NCBI RefSeq assembly: GCF_017922435.1
Contig: NZ_VDEZ01000001.1
Coordinates: 1,302,001-1,366,000, forward strand
DNA: 64,000 nucleotides
Reading direction: 5' to 3'
From: Thalassospira sp. ER-Se-21-Dark
GTDB lineage: Bacteria > Pseudomonadota > Alphaproteobacteria > Rhodospirillales > Thalassospiraceae
Position 1 is the first letter of the stretch. Every line of letters begins with the position of its first letter. Below are positions 1 to 9,578 of the stretch, one piece after another. Under the pieces are notes generated by a model, which saw only the letters and a list, made by a program, of their open reading frames with translations, did no database searches and had not been told where the DNA came from. Position numbers and translations under genes: made by a program.

Positions 1-56
1 CTGTCATGGACCGGCCTGCTTTCACAAGGCCGGGTCGGCGTTCGTTTTGCGCAGCC

Positions 57-476
57 TTAATGGGCAAAGATCATCGCCGGATCGCGGAAGGTCTTGAATT
101 CAAGGCCATTTCCCGCCGGATCTTCGACAAAGAAGGTCCCTTGTTCGCCCGGCTCACCCTTAAAGCGGATCTTGGGTTCGAGCAGGAATTTGACATTGGC
201 GGCTTTAAGCTTGTCTGCCAGTTCATGCCATTTTTCCCATTCAAGAACCGCCCCGAAATGCGGGATTGGCACCGCATCACCATCGACATCACCCGACCCC
301 TTGTTCTGACCGGCTTCCGGGCGAACATGGGCCGACAGTTGATGACCAAAGAAATCAAAATCAATCCAGGCCTCGGTCGAGCGACCTTCTTCACAGCCGA
401 GGATATCGATATAGAACGCGCGGGTGTCAGATATCGATTTGATTGGAAAGGCCAGATGGAACGGGGGCAGCGACAT
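57..476 (-). CDS. VOC (glyoxalase/bleomycin-resistance) family protein
   Basis: A 139-residue single-domain protein of the vicinal-oxygen-chelate fold. The N-terminal half-module opens with HLAFPIKSISDTRAFY (H7 a likely metal ligand) and the C-terminal module ends FFVEDPAGNGLEFKTF, with E126 in the usual second-ligand position. Such proteins use a divalent metal on lyase, dioxygenase or resistance substrates; the sequence does not reveal which. The ATG at 474-476 has an AGGAGA Shine-Dalgarno five bases upstream. It is divergent from the LysR gene at 586, with several small dyads in the 109-base gap, so that LysR is the obvious candidate regulator. The substrate is unknown. Confidence 0.85.
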   Translation of the reverse strand: MSLPPFHLAFPIKSISDTRAFYIDILGCEEGRSTEAWIDFDFFGHQLSAHVRPEAGQNKGSGDVDGDAVPIPHFGAVLEWEKWHELADKLKAANVKFLLEPKIRFKGEPGEQGTFFVEDPAGNGLEFKTFRDPAMIFAH

Positions 477-486
477 GAGTGTCTCC

Positions 487-560
487 TAGATAATCTAATG
501 CTGTGTTGTTAGAGACAGTCTAAATCAGCATAATACCGCGCGTAAAATCAGAAGTTCTGA
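487..560. promoter_or_regulatory. Divergent VOC/LysR control region with three short dyads
   Basis: Three perfect inverted repeats lie in the gap: TAGAT-A-ATCTA (487-497), TTAGA-N5-TCTAA (509-523) and TCAGAA-G-TTCTGA (548-560). The middle one has the T-N11-A form typical of LysR-type operators. Binding by the adjacent LysR protein is an inference. Confidence 0.4.
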
Positions 561-585
561 ATTTAAGATTAGGAAAACTATCGAT

Positions 586-1533
586 ATGGCGCTGCGCCCG
601 ACCACTCCGCCACTGAACGCCTTGCGCGCCTTTGAAGCCGCCGCCCGGCTTGGCAGCTTTGCCCGCGCGGCAGAGGAGCTTTCGGTGACATCGGGCGCCA
701 TCAGCCAGCAGGTCGCCAATCTTGAAGCCAGCCTTGGCATGACTTTGTTCGAGCGTAATGGCCCGAAATTGACCTTGCGCGAGGCCGGTCGGGCCTATTT
801 GCCCAGTTTGCGCCGGGCGCTCGACGAGATCGAGGCCGCCACCCTTGATCTGGTCACCCATGGCGCGGGGGAGCGGAAACTGGTTATCGGTGCGTTACAC
901 ACCCTGGCCAGCAGCTGGTTAATTCCTAGATTAAATCGATTCCAAAACGAACATCCGGATATCCGCCCGGTGATCGAGACCCTGGCGCTTAATTTCGCCA
1001 CCCCGGAACGCAGCCCAGACCTTGGTGCACGCCAGATGGATGTCGGGCTTTATTTCGGCGATGGTCGCTGGCCCGAGATGATCTGCGACAAGCTTTTTGA
1101 TGAAATTCAAGTGGTTGTCGCCAAACCCGGATATGTTGCTTCAGGTGCCATGACGGACGAAAACAGCCCCAGGGACCTGGCAGATCTGCTCGGGCACTAC
1201 CCGCGACTGGTCCACACCACCCGGCCCAAGGCATGGCATGACTGGGCGCAGGCCAATGGCGTTGCCATTACAGGTGCGCCCGGACCGGCGTTTGAACACT
1301 TCTTCATGCTGATCGAGGCCGCCAAGGCAGGCATGGGAATCGCACTGTTGCCAAGGGTTTTGATCGAAGGACCACTGGCCGAGGGCAGCCTTGAAATCGT
1401 CAGTGATGCGTGGCTGAAATCCAGCGGCGCATATTATCTGATCACGCCGGAAAGCCGTCAGGACGTGCCGGAAGTCCGCGCCTTTCGTGACTGGGTGCTT
1501 GGTTTGGCAAGTCAACCCGGTTTTTCAGAATAA
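586..1533 (+). CDS. LysR-family transcriptional regulator (GcvA-like)
   Basis: 315 residues with the standard LysR architecture. A winged helix-turn-helix covers about residues 8-67 (NALRAFEAAARLGSFARAAEEL, then the recognition segment TSGAISQQVANLE), followed by a periplasmic-binding-protein-like effector domain (about 95-305). The PLNALRAFEAAAR opening is typical of the GcvA/AmpR branch. The ATG at 586 is preceded by AGGAA ten bases upstream. It is divergent from the VOC gene, which it probably controls along with its own expression. The effector cannot be read from sequence. Confidence 0.9.
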   Translation: MALRPTTPPLNALRAFEAAARLGSFARAAEELSVTSGAISQQVANLEASLGMTLFERNGPKLTLREAGRAYLPSLRRALDEIEAATLDLVTHGAGERKLVIGALHTLASSWLIPRLNRFQNEHPDIRPVIETLALNFATPERSPDLGARQMDVGLYFGDGRWPEMICDKLFDEIQVVVAKPGYVASGAMTDENSPRDLADLLGHYPRLVHTTRPKAWHDWAQANGVAITGAPGPAFEHFFMLIEAAKAGMGIALLPRVLIEGPLAEGSLEIVSDAWLKSSGAYYLITPESRQDVPEVRAFRDWVLGLASQPGFSE

Positions 1534-1581
1534 ATCGGCAAGTATTTGAAATTATGGACGGGTTTCTCGTCTCTCGGGATG

Positions 1582-2049
1582 CTAGGCGCGGCGATAGATG
1601 CTGTGCAGCAGGTGATCCTTCTTCGGACCTGTGATTTTTATTTTTGTTTCGAAATGATTGGGCCCGTTCCAGATCATGCAATGGTGATAAAAGTCCTCCC
1701 CGCAGGGGTGAATGTCCCGCGCACAAACCTCCTCTTCACCCTCTTCGCCAAATTGCAGCAGCACATAGCGATTGCCGAAACTCAAAGGGTCGCGAAACAG
1801 AAGCTCGATCGCGCCCAAGTCCTTGTGCAGGACAAAATCATACTCCCGATAACCATCAAACCGCTTGCCATCCGGGCGGGTCAGAAAACCCTCTTCGCGA
1901 TAGCGCAGCACATTGGGTTGGGCCGGATCGGCGGCATGAAACGTGACATCGCCGGTAAATTGCCCGGCTTCGCCCAAATCGCGCACAAGCGTCCAGTTGC
2001 CCGCAAGGGCATGGAAAATCTCGGATGCATCGGGAATTTTCGGTGCCAT
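1582..2049 (-). CDS. DUF6314 family protein
   Basis: About 155 residues, a small soluble protein I recognise as DUF6314-like, with a lipocalin-like set of beta strands (GNWTLVRDL near the start, YREYDFVLHKDLGAIELLFRDP in the middle) and the C-terminal HHCMIWNGPNHFETKIKITGPKKD. No function is known to me. An in-frame GTG lies six codons upstream (2067); I prefer the ATG at 2049, but neither has a clear Shine-Dalgarno. It lies just past the his-operon terminator (2076-2115), so it is either read through or has its own promoter. Confidence 0.7.
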   Translation of the reverse strand: MAPKIPDASEIFHALAGNWTLVRDLGEAGQFTGDVTFHAADPAQPNVLRYREEGFLTRPDGKRFDGYREYDFVLHKDLGAIELLFRDPLSFGNRYVLLQFGEEGEEEVCARDIHPCGEDFYHHCMIWNGPNHFETKIKITGPKKDHLLHSIYRRA

Positions 2050-2075
2050 GGATGTTTTCAGGTCCACGTTAGGAC

Positions 2076-2115
2076 AAAAAAGGCAGGGCGCGGAGTGCGG
2101 GGCCCTGCCTTTTTA
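2076..2115 (-). terminator. Rho-independent terminator at the end of the his operon
   Basis: GGCAGGGC (2082-2089) pairs with GCCCTGCC (2102-2109), extended by A5/T5 flanks. Read on the minus strand the stem ends in a run of Ts. It lies between the HIT gene and the DUF6314 gene and could work in both directions. Confidence 0.85.
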
Positions 2116-2131
2116 ACGGGTTTTCAGTCGC

Positions 2132-2503
2132 TTAGGCTCCCGGCAGCATCCGCGGCAGTTTCTCACCGCCAAGGATATGCACATGCAGGTGCGGGACGTC
2201 CTGGCGGCCGTGTTCGCGGGTATTGGCGATCAGGCGGTAGCCGTCCTCAACCACGCCAGCTTGCTTGGAGATTTTACCGATTGCGCGGGTATAGGCGACG
2301 ATTTCGGCATCTGAGGCATTGAGTGCGAAGTCGTCATAGCTGGTGTAAGCGCCCTTGGGGATGACCAGCACATGGGTCGGGGCCTGCGGCGCGATATCGT
2401 TAAACGCCAGCACATGGTCATCTTCATAGACCTTGGTGCACGGGATTTCGCCGCGCAGGATTTTGGCAAAGATGTTTTCCGGATCGTAGGGCTGAACGGC
2501 CAT
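2132..2503 (-). CDS. HIT (histidine triad) family hydrolase, HINT-like
   Basis: 123 residues. The catalytic histidine triad HLHVH (residues 105-109, followed by ILGG) lies near the C-terminus, and the N-terminus reads ENIFAKILRGEIPCTKVYEDD, as in HINT nucleoside phosphoramidase and Hit-type purine-nucleotide hydrolases. The ATG at 2503 was chosen over an upstream in-frame start because AGGAG lies seven bases before it. It is the last gene of the his operon, 56 bases after hisE. A similar arrangement occurs in other Rhodospirillales; its link to histidine biosynthesis is unclear. Confidence 0.9.
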   Translation of the reverse strand: MAVQPYDPENIFAKILRGEIPCTKVYEDDHVLAFNDIAPQAPTHVLVIPKGAYTSYDDFALNASDAEIVAYTRAIGKISKQAGVVEDGYRLIANTREHGRQDVPHLHVHILGGEKLPRMLPGA

Positions 2504-2559
2504 GGTGATGCTCCTGATACCTTGTCGGGACATTGCCCGGATAGTTGAGGCTTTATGCC

Positions 2560-2898
2560 TTAATCTTTGCTGCGCGACGCCTTTTCGGCAATACCTGAAA
2601 TGCCCTGACGCTCGGCCAGGATCTTCCAGACATCATCAGGCTTCACCCCCTGATCGGCCCAAAGCACGGTTAGGTGATACAGCAGGTCGGCACTTTCGGA
2701 GGCGACCTTTTCCGGGGTTTCGGCCAGAGCCGCAATCACGGTTTCAACGCCTTCTTCGCCGACTTTCTGGGCGATTTTGGCGGTACCCTTGGCAAGCAGC
2801 TTGGCAGTATAGCTGGTTTCCGGGTTCGCACCCTTGCGGGCAGCCACGGTCGCGTAAAGCGCATCAAGGATGTGTTGGCTTTTGTCCGTATCGGGCAT
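2560..2898 (-). CDS. hisE: Phosphoribosyl-ATP pyrophosphatase
   Basis: 112 residues of the MazG-like all-alpha pyrophosphohydrolase fold that converts PR-ATP to PR-AMP, the second step of histidine synthesis. The acidic metal-binding motif KVGEEGVETVIAALAE and the later SESADLLYHLTVLW are diagnostic. This is the stand-alone HisE, not fused to HisI; no hisI is in the window. The ATG at 2898 follows the hisF stop by four bases, so the two genes are probably translationally coupled. Confidence 0.96.
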   Translation of the reverse strand: MPDTDKSQHILDALYATVAARKGANPETSYTAKLLAKGTAKIAQKVGEEGVETVIAALAETPEKVASESADLLYHLTVLWADQGVKPDDVWKILAERQGISGIAEKASRSKD

Positions 2899-2902
2899 GA
2901 TT

Positions 2903-3664
2903 TCAATCCTCGCGCACCGGAATACCGGCAGCTTTCATGTGGTCCTTGACCTCGCGAATGCGATAGGTGCCGAAATGGAAGATCGAGGCGGCCAGAACCG
3001 CTGATGCATGGGCGTCACGCACGCCTTCGACCATATGGTCGAGCGTGCCAACACCACCGGAGGCAATGACGGGCACATGGACGGCATCGGCAATGGTACG
3101 GGTCAGCGGGATGTTAAAGCCCGACTGGGTGCCATCGCGATCCATCGAAGTGACAAGAAGTTCGCCTGCACCGTATTCGACCATTTGTTTCGCAAACGCA
3201 ACGGCGTCAATCCCGGTCGGTTCACGCCCGCCATGGGTAAAGATTTCAAACTTGTCCGGGCCGGTGGATTTGGCGTCGATCGAGACCACAATGCATTGTG
3301 ATCCGAACTTGCGTGCGGCTTCGCGGACGAAATCGGGGTTTTTGACGGCGGCAGTATTGATCGAAACCTTGTCCGCACCGGCCAGAAGCAGCTTTCGGAT
3401 ATCTTCAAGGGTACGAACGCCGCCGCCGACGGTGACCGGCATGAAGCAGGCCTCGGCCGTTCGGGCGACCACATCAAAGATGGTATCGCGGTTATCACTT
3501 GATGCCGTGATATCAAGGAAGCAGAGCTCGTCCGCACCCTCTGCATCGTAGATGCGCGCCTGTTCGACCGGATCACCGGCATCGACCAGATCAACGAAAT
3601 TGACCCCTTTGACGACGCGGCCGTCCTTGACGTCAAGACAGGGAATGACACGGGTTTTCAGCAT
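2903..3664 (-). CDS. hisF: Imidazole glycerol phosphate synthase, cyclase subunit
   Basis: 253 residues, a beta/alpha-barrel. It works with HisH: it takes ammonia from the glutaminase and converts PRFAR to imidazole glycerol phosphate plus AICAR. The start [20 protein letters not shown] is canonical, so the ATG at 3664 was chosen over an upstream extension. Catalytic D11 and D130 (IVVSID) are both present, as are phosphate-binding segments GGGVRT and ASGGVG. It sits 22 bases downstream of hisA in the operon. Confidence 0.97.
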   Translation of the reverse strand: MLKTRVIPCLDVKDGRVVKGVNFVDLVDAGDPVEQARIYDAEGADELCFLDITASSDNRDTIFDVVARTAEACFMPVTVGGGVRTLEDIRKLLLAGADKVSINTAAVKNPDFVREAARKFGSQCIVVSIDAKSTGPDKFEIFTHGGREPTGIDAVAFAKQMVEYGAGELLVTSMDRDGTQSGFNIPLTRTIADAVHVPVIASGGVGTLDHMVEGVRDAHASAVLAASIFHFGTYRIREVKDHMKAAGIPVRED

Positions 3665-3686
3665 GGTCTGTTTCCTGTTGGGTCGG

Positions 3687-4415
3687 TTACGAAAGGGCCG
3701 CGATGGCCTCTGCCAGATCGATGCGGCCATCATAAAGCGCACGACCGGAAATCGCGCCATCAATGCCGGCATCTGTGTGTTTCATGACCGCGATCAGATC
3801 ATCAAGCGATGAAACCCCGCCTGAGACGATCACAGGCGTCGAGATTTCCGATGCCAGGGCCACGGTGGACTCAATATTCGGACCACCCATCGCGCCATCC
3901 CGGTCGATGTCGGTAAAGATGATGGCAGCCACACCGCAATCTTCAAATTTCTTGGCGAGCTCAAGGGCGGTGACCTCGGACGTTTCCGCCCAGCCTTCAA
4001 CCGCGACATAGCCATCGCGCGCATCAATGCCGACGGCAACCCGGCCCGGCCATTTGGCACAGGCTTCCTTAACAAACTCCGGGTTGCGAAGTGCGACGGT
4101 GCCAAGGATCACGCGCGTGACGCCTTTATTGAGCCAATAATCAACCGTTTCCATGGTGCGAATGCCGCCACCAAGCTGCGTCTGGGCCTTGCCCGACACG
4201 GCGGCAAGGATGGAGTCCACAGCCGCACCATTGACCGGTTCACCGGCAAAGGCGCCGTTCAAATCAACGATATGAACCCAATGGCAGCCAGCGGCGACAA
4301 ATTCACCGGCCTGTGCGCCCGGGTCATCGTTAAACACGGTTGCCTTGTCCATGTCGCCGCGCAGCAGGCGGACACATGCGCCATCTTTCAGGTCAATTGC
4401 GGGATAAAGGTTCAC
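3687..4415 (-). CDS. hisA: Phosphoribosylformimino-5-aminoimidazole carboxamide ribotide isomerase
   Basis: 242 residues. It performs the Amadori isomerisation of ProFAR to PRFAR on a beta/alpha-barrel homologous to HisF. The predicted start is GTG at 4415, giving (V/M)[11 protein letters not shown] with catalytic D8; the second catalytic aspartate is D131 (AVGIDARDG). The GTG overlaps the stop of the preceding GNAT gene by four bases (GTGA), which supports both this start and translational coupling. An AGGA lies nine bases upstream. Phosphate-binding loops LGGGIRT and VSGGVSS are present. Confidence 0.96.
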   Translation of the reverse strand: MNLYPAIDLKDGACVRLLRGDMDKATVFNDDPGAQAGEFVAAGCHWVHIVDLNGAFAGEPVNGAAVDSILAAVSGKAQTQLGGGIRTMETVDYWLNKGVTRVILGTVALRNPEFVKEACAKWPGRVAVGIDARDGYVAVEGWAETSEVTALELAKKFEDCGVAAIIFTDIDRDGAMGGPNIESTVALASEISTPVIVSGGVSSLDDLIAVMKHTDAGIDGAISGRALYDGRIDLAEAIAALS

Positions 4416-4966
4416 TGATCGGTGTCCTGTATTTTCTTGGTGTAGTAATAGCCTTCGACCATCTTGCCATCGACCATCGCGTAGTAGGGATTGATGCCCC
4501 AACGGACATAGCCAAGCCCGTTATACAGTGCGATGGCAGCTTCCTGGGTTTCGCGAAGGTCGAGTTTCAAAACGCTGTAGCCCGCTTCACGGGCGAAATA
4601 TTCAATCGAGCGTACAATCGCCTTGCCGTTGCCGCGCCCGCGCGCCCAGGGGGCGACGAAATGGCCGGAAATCTGGGCGGAATGACGCTGTGCTTCAAGG
4701 TTGGCAGGTGTTTCGATCAACTGGGCGGCACCGGAAATGATGCCATCGACGCGCGACACAAACAGATGGCGACCGGGCATCAACAACACACCGCGCCAGT
4801 ATTTTTCCATGTCCGGGCGGTCCGGCGGCGTGAGCCAGCCAAAGCCGCCCCCTTCGACAATCGCCTGCGTACAGGCATCGACGATATCGGAAATGTCGCC
4901 CGCGGTCAGTTCGGTCACGCGTTCGGCAATGACGCCCGGCTGAATGGTATCAGATGGTGCGATCAT
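4412..4966 (-). CDS. GNAT-family N-acetyltransferase within the his operon
   Basis: 184 residues of the GNAT fold. The acetyl-CoA segment is [28 protein letters not shown], with a later [20 protein letters not shown] typical of these enzymes. It overlaps the stop of hisH by four bases (ATGA) at its start and the start of hisA by four bases (GTGA) at its end, so it is firmly part of the operon. The acceptor is unknown; a role in histidine synthesis is not established. A GTG nine bases upstream is a less likely start. Confidence 0.88.
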   Translation of the reverse strand: MIAPSDTIQPGVIAERVTELTAGDISDIVDACTQAIVEGGGFGWLTPPDRPDMEKYWRGVLLMPGRHLFVSRVDGIISGAAQLIETPANLEAQRHSAQISGHFVAPWARGRGNGKAIVRSIEYFAREAGYSVLKLDLRETQEAAIALYNGLGYVRWGINPYYAMVDGKMVEGYYYTKKIQDTDQ

Positions 4967-5613
4967 GGCTTCCACCCCAGGAAGTTCCCGATGATGGTAA
5001 GCCCGGTTTTCTGGCTTTTTTCCGGGTGGAACTGGGTACCAATCATGTTGTCGCGCCCGATCATCGCCGTGATGTTCCCGCCATAGGAAACCGATGCCAG
5101 TCGCTGATCCGGTTTGGTGACATGCATGTGATAGCTGTGCACGAAATAGGCGTGATCGCCATCCGAAATGCCTTTAAGGACCGGGTGCGCCTTGCCCGCC
5201 GGATCAAGCACCAGCTCGTTCCAGCCCATATGCGGGATCTTAAGGCTCGGGTCGCTGGGCTCGATGGCCACGACTTCGCCAGAAATCCAGTCAAGGCCGT
5301 CCGTGACGACAAATTCGCGGCCGACGGTCGACATCAACTGCATGCCGACACAGATGCCAAAGAACGGCTTGCCGCCGTTAATCACCTGTTCGGTAAGGAC
5401 ATCAACCATGCCGGTGACGGCATCAAGACCGGCACGGCAATCGGCATAGGCGCCAACGCCCGGAAGCACGATATGGCTGGCGTTGCGGACCTTTTCCGGG
5501 TCATCGGTGACAATGATCTCGTCAGAAAAGCCGGTTTCACGTGCAGCACGCTCGAACGCCTTGGCACACGAACGCAAATTGCCGGAACCGTAATCAATAA
5601 TCGCAACACTCAT
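4963..5613 (-). CDS. hisH: Imidazole glycerol phosphate synthase, glutamine amidotransferase subunit
   Basis: 216 residues, a class I (triad) glutamine amidotransferase that hydrolyses glutamine and feeds ammonia to HisF. The catalytic triad is visible: C88 in GICVGMQLM, and H196 and E198 in TQFHPEKS. The N-terminus [21 protein letters not shown] is typical. It overlaps DUF2628 at its start and the GNAT gene at its end, each by four bases. Confidence 0.97.
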   Translation of the reverse strand: MSVAIIDYGSGNLRSCAKAFERAARETGFSDEIIVTDDPEKVRNASHIVLPGVGAYADCRAGLDAVTGMVDVLTEQVINGGKPFFGICVGMQLMSTVGREFVVTDGLDWISGEVVAIEPSDPSLKIPHMGWNELVLDPAGKAHPVLKGISDGDHAYFVHSYHMHVTKPDQRLASVSYGGNITAMIGRDNMIGTQFHPEKSQKTGLTIIGNFLGWKP

Positions 5614-6053
5614 GGGTAGGATGGGCTCCCGGTTGAGGGGGTGGAGGTAAGGGCAGCTGCGGAGTGTGGGACGCGCAGCCGGGAATTCTTCGAACGCTCG
5701 AAGCAGCGATGTTCGGCGTCAGTCTCATCATGGCCGGCGACGATATCGACCATCTTCCAGCCCTTTGCGGCCAGTTTGCGCCGACGCAGGTCATTGGCAA
5801 TCAGGCCAAAGCCGATGCCGGTCACAAGGGCGAGCGCAAAGTCCATTTCAGGCCCGCCGTTAAACAGCTCGACGGCAAAGGTGCAGAGAAATGAAACCGC
5901 GACAAGGCCGAAAAAGCCCAGCCAAAGCCGATGATACAACGCCCAAAGGCCCGAGAGCAGAAAGGCCCAGAAATTGAAGCCTTCGCGGATCAGGATGGCG
6001 TTTTCCATCGGGTCGGCATTGCCGGGATGGGTATGGACTGTGTAAACCTTCAT
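5610..6053 (-). CDS. DUF2628 small membrane protein within the his operon
   Basis: 147 residues. After an N-terminal stretch ([10 protein letters not shown], then [16 protein letters not shown]) there are two or three hydrophobic segments (about residues 27-45, 48-64 and 71-88), followed by a cytosolic tail rich in Arg, Ser and Pro. The [21 protein letters not shown] segment is characteristic of DUF2628, which has no assigned function. Its stop overlaps the hisH start by four bases, so it is co-translated with the histidine enzymes. The last 25 residues look poorly conserved. Confidence 0.8.
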   Translation of the reverse strand: MKVYTVHTHPGNADPMENAILIREGFNFWAFLLSGLWALYHRLWLGFFGLVAVSFLCTFAVELFNGGPEMDFALALVTGIGFGLIANDLRRRKLAAKGWKMVDIVAGHDETDAEHRCFERSKNSRLRVPHSAAALTSTPSTGSPSYP

Positions 6054-6071
6054 CGAAAACCGGTTCTCTGG

Positions 6072-6106
6072 ACCGGTGGCAGAGTTTTGTCTGCTGTGCC
6101 ACCGGT
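6072..6106. other. Intercistronic stem-loop between hisB and DUF2628
   Basis: A perfect 10-bp stem, ACCGGTGGCA (6072-6081) with TGCCACCGGT (6097-6106), encloses a 15-base loop in the 82-base gap. On the minus (transcribed) strand no T run follows, so it looks more like a processing or stability element than a terminator. Confidence 0.5.
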
Positions 6107-6135
6107 GTATTTTCGATCAGATCGAACTGACCTGC

Positions 6136-6735
6136 TTACAAGGAGCCGCCAAGCGTGCCCTTGGTCGAGGGGATGGCATCGGACTTGCGCGGATCAATTT
6201 CGATAGCAACGCGCAGGGACCGTGCAAGCGCCTTAAAGGCACTTTCGATGATATGGTGATTGTTCTCACCATACAGGTTCTCGACATGCAGCGTGATGCC
6301 GGCCGCCTGGGCAAAGCCCTGGAACCATTCACGGAACAGCTCGGTATCCATATCGCCCAGCTTGTCGCGGGTAAATTCGACATTCCAGATCAGATAGGGA
6401 CGGCTTGAAATATCAAGTGCGACACGGGTCAGCGCCTCGTCCATCGGCAGCAGGCAACTGCCATAACGCGTGATGCCCTTCTTGTCGCCAAGCGCCTTGG
6501 CAAAGGCCTCGCCGATTGCGATGCCGCTATCTTCGGTGGTGTGGTGGAAATCAATATGCAGGTCGCCCTTGGCCCGGACTTTAAGGTCCATCAGGCTGTG
6601 ACGCGAAAGCTGTTCGAGCATGTGATCAAGGAACCCGACCCCGGTCTCGACGTCATAAACGCCGGTCCCGTCAAGGTTCAGTTCAACCATGATCTGGGTT
6701 TCGTTTGTGTTACGCTCAACGCGGGCCTTGCGCAT
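6136..6735 (-). CDS. hisB: Imidazoleglycerol-phosphate dehydratase
   Basis: 199 residues, the monofunctional bacterial form without the phosphatase domain found in enteric HisB. It dehydrates IGP to imidazole acetol phosphate using a di-manganese centre. Metal-binding histidine motifs are [18 protein letters not shown] in the first half-repeat and [17 protein letters not shown] in the second. The ATG at 6735 has AAAGGAG six bases upstream. It is the first gene of the his operon in this window; the promoter must lie in 6736-6902. Confidence 0.97.
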   Translation of the reverse strand: MRKARVERNTNETQIMVELNLDGTGVYDVETGVGFLDHMLEQLSRHSLMDLKVRAKGDLHIDFHHTTEDSGIAIGEAFAKALGDKKGITRYGSCLLPMDEALTRVALDISSRPYLIWNVEFTRDKLGDMDTELFREWFQGFAQAAGITLHVENLYGENNHHIIESAFKALARSLRVAIEIDPRKSDAIPSTKGTLGGSL

Positions 6736-6902
6736 GCAAAGCTCCTTTCCTGCAGATATTGATGCATATGACGGGTCGTATGTAGCAATAAAGCTGTGGA
6801 AAAGCCAGTTTTAGCTGGCTACGTATTGGCCGCAAAATCACATGAATTCATGCATCCGGTCGCCAAACCGTTTTCTACCCGCCGTCACAGGCTGTTTTGG
6901 CC

Positions 6903-8630
6903 TTAGACAAAGTCGAATTTGTCGACGTCAAACAGGCCGCGATCGGTCATTTTCAGGTGCGGAATCACCGGCAGGGCCAGGAAGGCGACCTGAAGGAATG
7001 GTTCGGGCAAAACGCAACCCAGATCCTTGGCTGCCTTGCGCAGATCAATCAGGTGCTCCTCGACGGTTTCGAACGGCTCTAGGCTCATAAGCCCCGCAAC
7101 CGGCAGGGCCAGTTCGGCGGTGACCTTGCCGCCATCGGCCACCGCAAAGCCGCCGCCCATTTCAATCAGACGATTTACCGCTGCTGCCATGTCGGCGTCG
7201 CTTGCACCGACCACGGTGATGTTGTGGCTGTCATGCCCGACGGAGGATGCAATTGCCCCGCGTTTCAGGCCAAAGCCGCGCACGAAGCTGCGTCCGATAT
7301 TGCCATTGATGCCGTGGCGCTCGACCACTGCGACCTTGATCACGTCATTATCAAGATCGGGTTTCAGGCCATTATCGCCGATTTCAAGCGTTGCTTCGTC
7401 GCGGAAGGTCAGGATAAGGCCCGGCTTGACCTTGATCACCGGGGTCTGGTTCTGACCCGGTTTGGGATCGCAGGCAAAGGCCTCTGCCGTGACCGGGGTG
7501 GCCTTCATCGAGCTTAGACCAACCGGATCGATGGTTTTGCGTTTGGCAAACAGATCCTTGGTGACAAGGCGACCACCAGCGATGACATCGGTGACGTTGC
7601 AGGCTTCCAGATCATCAAGAATGGCGATATCGGCCCGCCAGCCCGGCCCGATCAAACCACGATCACGCAGGCCGAAAATGCGGGCCGCGGAATGAGATGC
7701 TGCGCGATAGGCATGATGGATCGGGCAATTACGTGCCTTCAAATGACCAATTAATCGCGAAACAAGACTATCAAGATGACCTTCTTCGCCGATATCAAGC
7801 GGGTTGCGGTCATCGGTGCACAAGGCCACGAAGCTTGAGCTGTTTTCATCGAGAATTTCGGCCAGTGCTTCCAGATCCTTGGAAACCGATCCTTCGCGGA
7901 TCAGGATCGCCATGCCCTTGGCGAGTTTTTCGCGGGCTTCCTCGGCCGAGGTGGCTTCGTGATCGGTGCGGATGCCAGCGGCCATATAACCATTCAGGTC
8001 CGACCCGCGCACCAGCGGTGCATGCCCATCGATATGGCCATCCTGAAACGCTTCAAGCTTGGCCATGATGCCCGGATCAAGGTTGAGCACGCCGGGATAG
8101 TTCATCATTTCCGCCAGACCGACGACCTTTTCATGGGATCGGAACGGCAAAAGGTCTTCGATTTCAAGCCGCGCACCGGCAGTCTCGAACGCCGTGGCCG
8201 GTACGCAGGAGGACAGATTAACCCGCACATCCATCACGGTCTGTTCCGCGCAATCAAGGAAGTATTTGATGCCCTCAGACCCCAGTACATTGGCGATTTC
8301 GTGCGGGTCACACAGCACCGTGGTGACACCATGGGGCAGTACACAACGATCAAATTCCAGCGGGGTGACGAGCGAGCTTTCAATGTGCAGGTGGGTATCG
8401 ATAAAGCCCGGCACTGCGAACTTGCCGGTGCCATCAATCTCGGTCTCGCCAGCGTAGTTGTCATGGGTGCCGACAATCCGGTCGCCGACGATGGCGATAT
8501 CGGTTTGGGTGACCCGGCCGGTGATGACGTCAAGCAAGCCGATATTTTTCAGGACCAGATCAGCCTTGATTTTGCCCTGACCGGCAAGGATGCATTTGCC
8601 AAGATGGGTTTGGGTAAGATCGCTGCTCAT
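6903..8630 (-). CDS. ade: Adenine deaminase
   Basis: 575 residues of the amidohydrolase superfamily. It deaminates adenine to hypoxanthine in purine salvage. A small beta domain (about 1-75) ends at [13 protein letters not shown], whose H-x-H binds metal, followed by [20 protein letters not shown], characteristic of Ade. The C-terminal adenine-deaminase domain contains [16 protein letters not shown]. Length matches the family (about 570-590). It stands alone, divergent from hslV across a 207-base gap. Confidence 0.95.
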   Translation of the reverse strand: MSSDLTQTHLGKCILAGQGKIKADLVLKNIGLLDVITGRVTQTDIAIVGDRIVGTHDNYAGETEIDGTGKFAVPGFIDTHLHIESSLVTPLEFDRCVLPHGVTTVLCDPHEIANVLGSEGIKYFLDCAEQTVMDVRVNLSSCVPATAFETAGARLEIEDLLPFRSHEKVVGLAEMMNYPGVLNLDPGIMAKLEAFQDGHIDGHAPLVRGSDLNGYMAAGIRTDHEATSAEEAREKLAKGMAILIREGSVSKDLEALAEILDENSSSFVALCTDDRNPLDIGEEGHLDSLVSRLIGHLKARNCPIHHAYRAASHSAARIFGLRDRGLIGPGWRADIAILDDLEACNVTDVIAGGRLVTKDLFAKRKTIDPVGLSSMKATPVTAEAFACDPKPGQNQTPVIKVKPGLILTFRDEATLEIGDNGLKPDLDNDVIKVAVVERHGINGNIGRSFVRGFGLKRGAIASSVGHDSHNITVVGASDADMAAAVNRLIEMGGGFAVADGGKVTAELALPVAGLMSLEPFETVEEHLIDLRKAAKDLGCVLPEPFLQVAFLALPVIPHLKMTDRGLFDVDKFDFV

Positions 8631-8837
8631 GGGCTCTGATCCTGTCTTCTTGAAATTCTTTTACCATCCCCAAGGGTAAAGCATGTGGCCCTTGAACGCT
8701 TTGAAATTTTTATGGATTGGCGGATTGAAACTGTGTTTGCGTTTTGGTGAAAGCGCCAGCTGACCCTTGGCCCTTGACCGGGGCGTCTGCCGTGCTAACT
8801 CTTGGGCGAAGCAATCGATGAGATTCAAGGATAATTC

Positions 8838-9398
8838 ATGAGCGAACAACAAAGCTGGCATGGCACGACAATTCTGTCCGTGCGCAAGGGCAATGAAGTC
8901 GTGGTGGCCGGTGATGGTCAGGTCTCGCTTGGTCCGACCGTGATCAAGGGAAATGCGCGCAAGGTGCGCCGGATCGGCCAGAAGGGCGAGATCATGGTGG
9001 GCTTTGCCGGGGCAACGGCGGATGCCTTTACCCTGCTGGAACGGCTTGAAGCCAAGCTTGATCGTCATCCGGGCCAGACGATGCGCGCCTGTGTCGAATT
9101 GGCGAAGGACTGGCGGACAGATCGTTACCTTCGCAAGCTCGAGGCCATGATGGCGGTGGCCGATAAGGACGTGTCGCTGGTTCTGACCGGCCAGGGCGAT
9201 GTTCTTGAACCCGAAGATGGCATCATTGCCATTGGCTCGGGTGGTAACTATGCACTTGCTGCGGCACGGGCCCTGCTTGATCAGGACCTCAGTGCCGAGG
9301 AAATTGCCCGCAAGGCCATGGCGATTGCCGGTGAGATTTGCGTCTACACCAATGGCAATGTCTTGCTTGAGAAAATCGATATCGAGGATGCGAAATAA
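8838..9398 (+). CDS. hslV: ATP-dependent protease peptidase subunit HslV (ClpQ)
   Basis: 186 residues, a threonine peptidase that stacks as two hexameric rings and degrades substrates unfolded by HslU. The catalytic N-terminal threonine is T10 in [12 protein letters not shown], so a nine-residue propeptide must be removed, as is usual in alphaproteobacteria. GDGQVSLG and [10 protein letters not shown] are conserved. The ATG at 8838 has AAGGA upstream. It lies 180 bases before hslU, a longer gap than usual, containing an odd palindromic element. Confidence 0.97.
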   Translation: MSEQQSWHGTTILSVRKGNEVVVAGDGQVSLGPTVIKGNARKVRRIGQKGEIMVGFAGATADAFTLLERLEAKLDRHPGQTMRACVELAKDWRTDRYLRKLEAMMAVADKDVSLVLTGQGDVLEPEDGIIAIGSGGNYALAAARALLDQDLSAEEIARKAMAIAGEICVYTNGNVLLEKIDIEDAK

Positions 9399-9434
9399 CG
9401 GTGCCAGCAAACGTCGCCTTTCGGGCTGCAAATA

Positions 9435-9501
9435 ACGAAGACCTGCGCTTCCGGTGCTCACGCACATCAAAGTGCGCTGCGCTCCGGTTCTCGGGCTCCG
9501 T
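9435..9501. repeat. Palindrome-rich element between hslV and hslU
   Basis: The segment carries several imperfect inverted pieces: ACGCAC (9461-9466) against GTGCGC, and two related blocks GCGCTTCCGGTGCTC and GCGCTCCGGTTCTC in opposite halves. It resembles the REP-like intergenic elements of alphaproteobacteria. No second copy was found in this window, so calling it a dispersed repeat is an inference. Confidence 0.3.
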
Positions 9502-9578
9502 CATTTTCGCCACGAAAATCGACGTTTAAATTGAATGGGCCGCTTCTGCATTCGTCGCAAAAAGATACGGAATAAATC

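Noticed and set aside
20-45. Hairpin after the VOC gene as terminator
   Set aside because: Only a 7-bp stem (GGCCT-type arms) with no T run on the minus strand; too weak to call.
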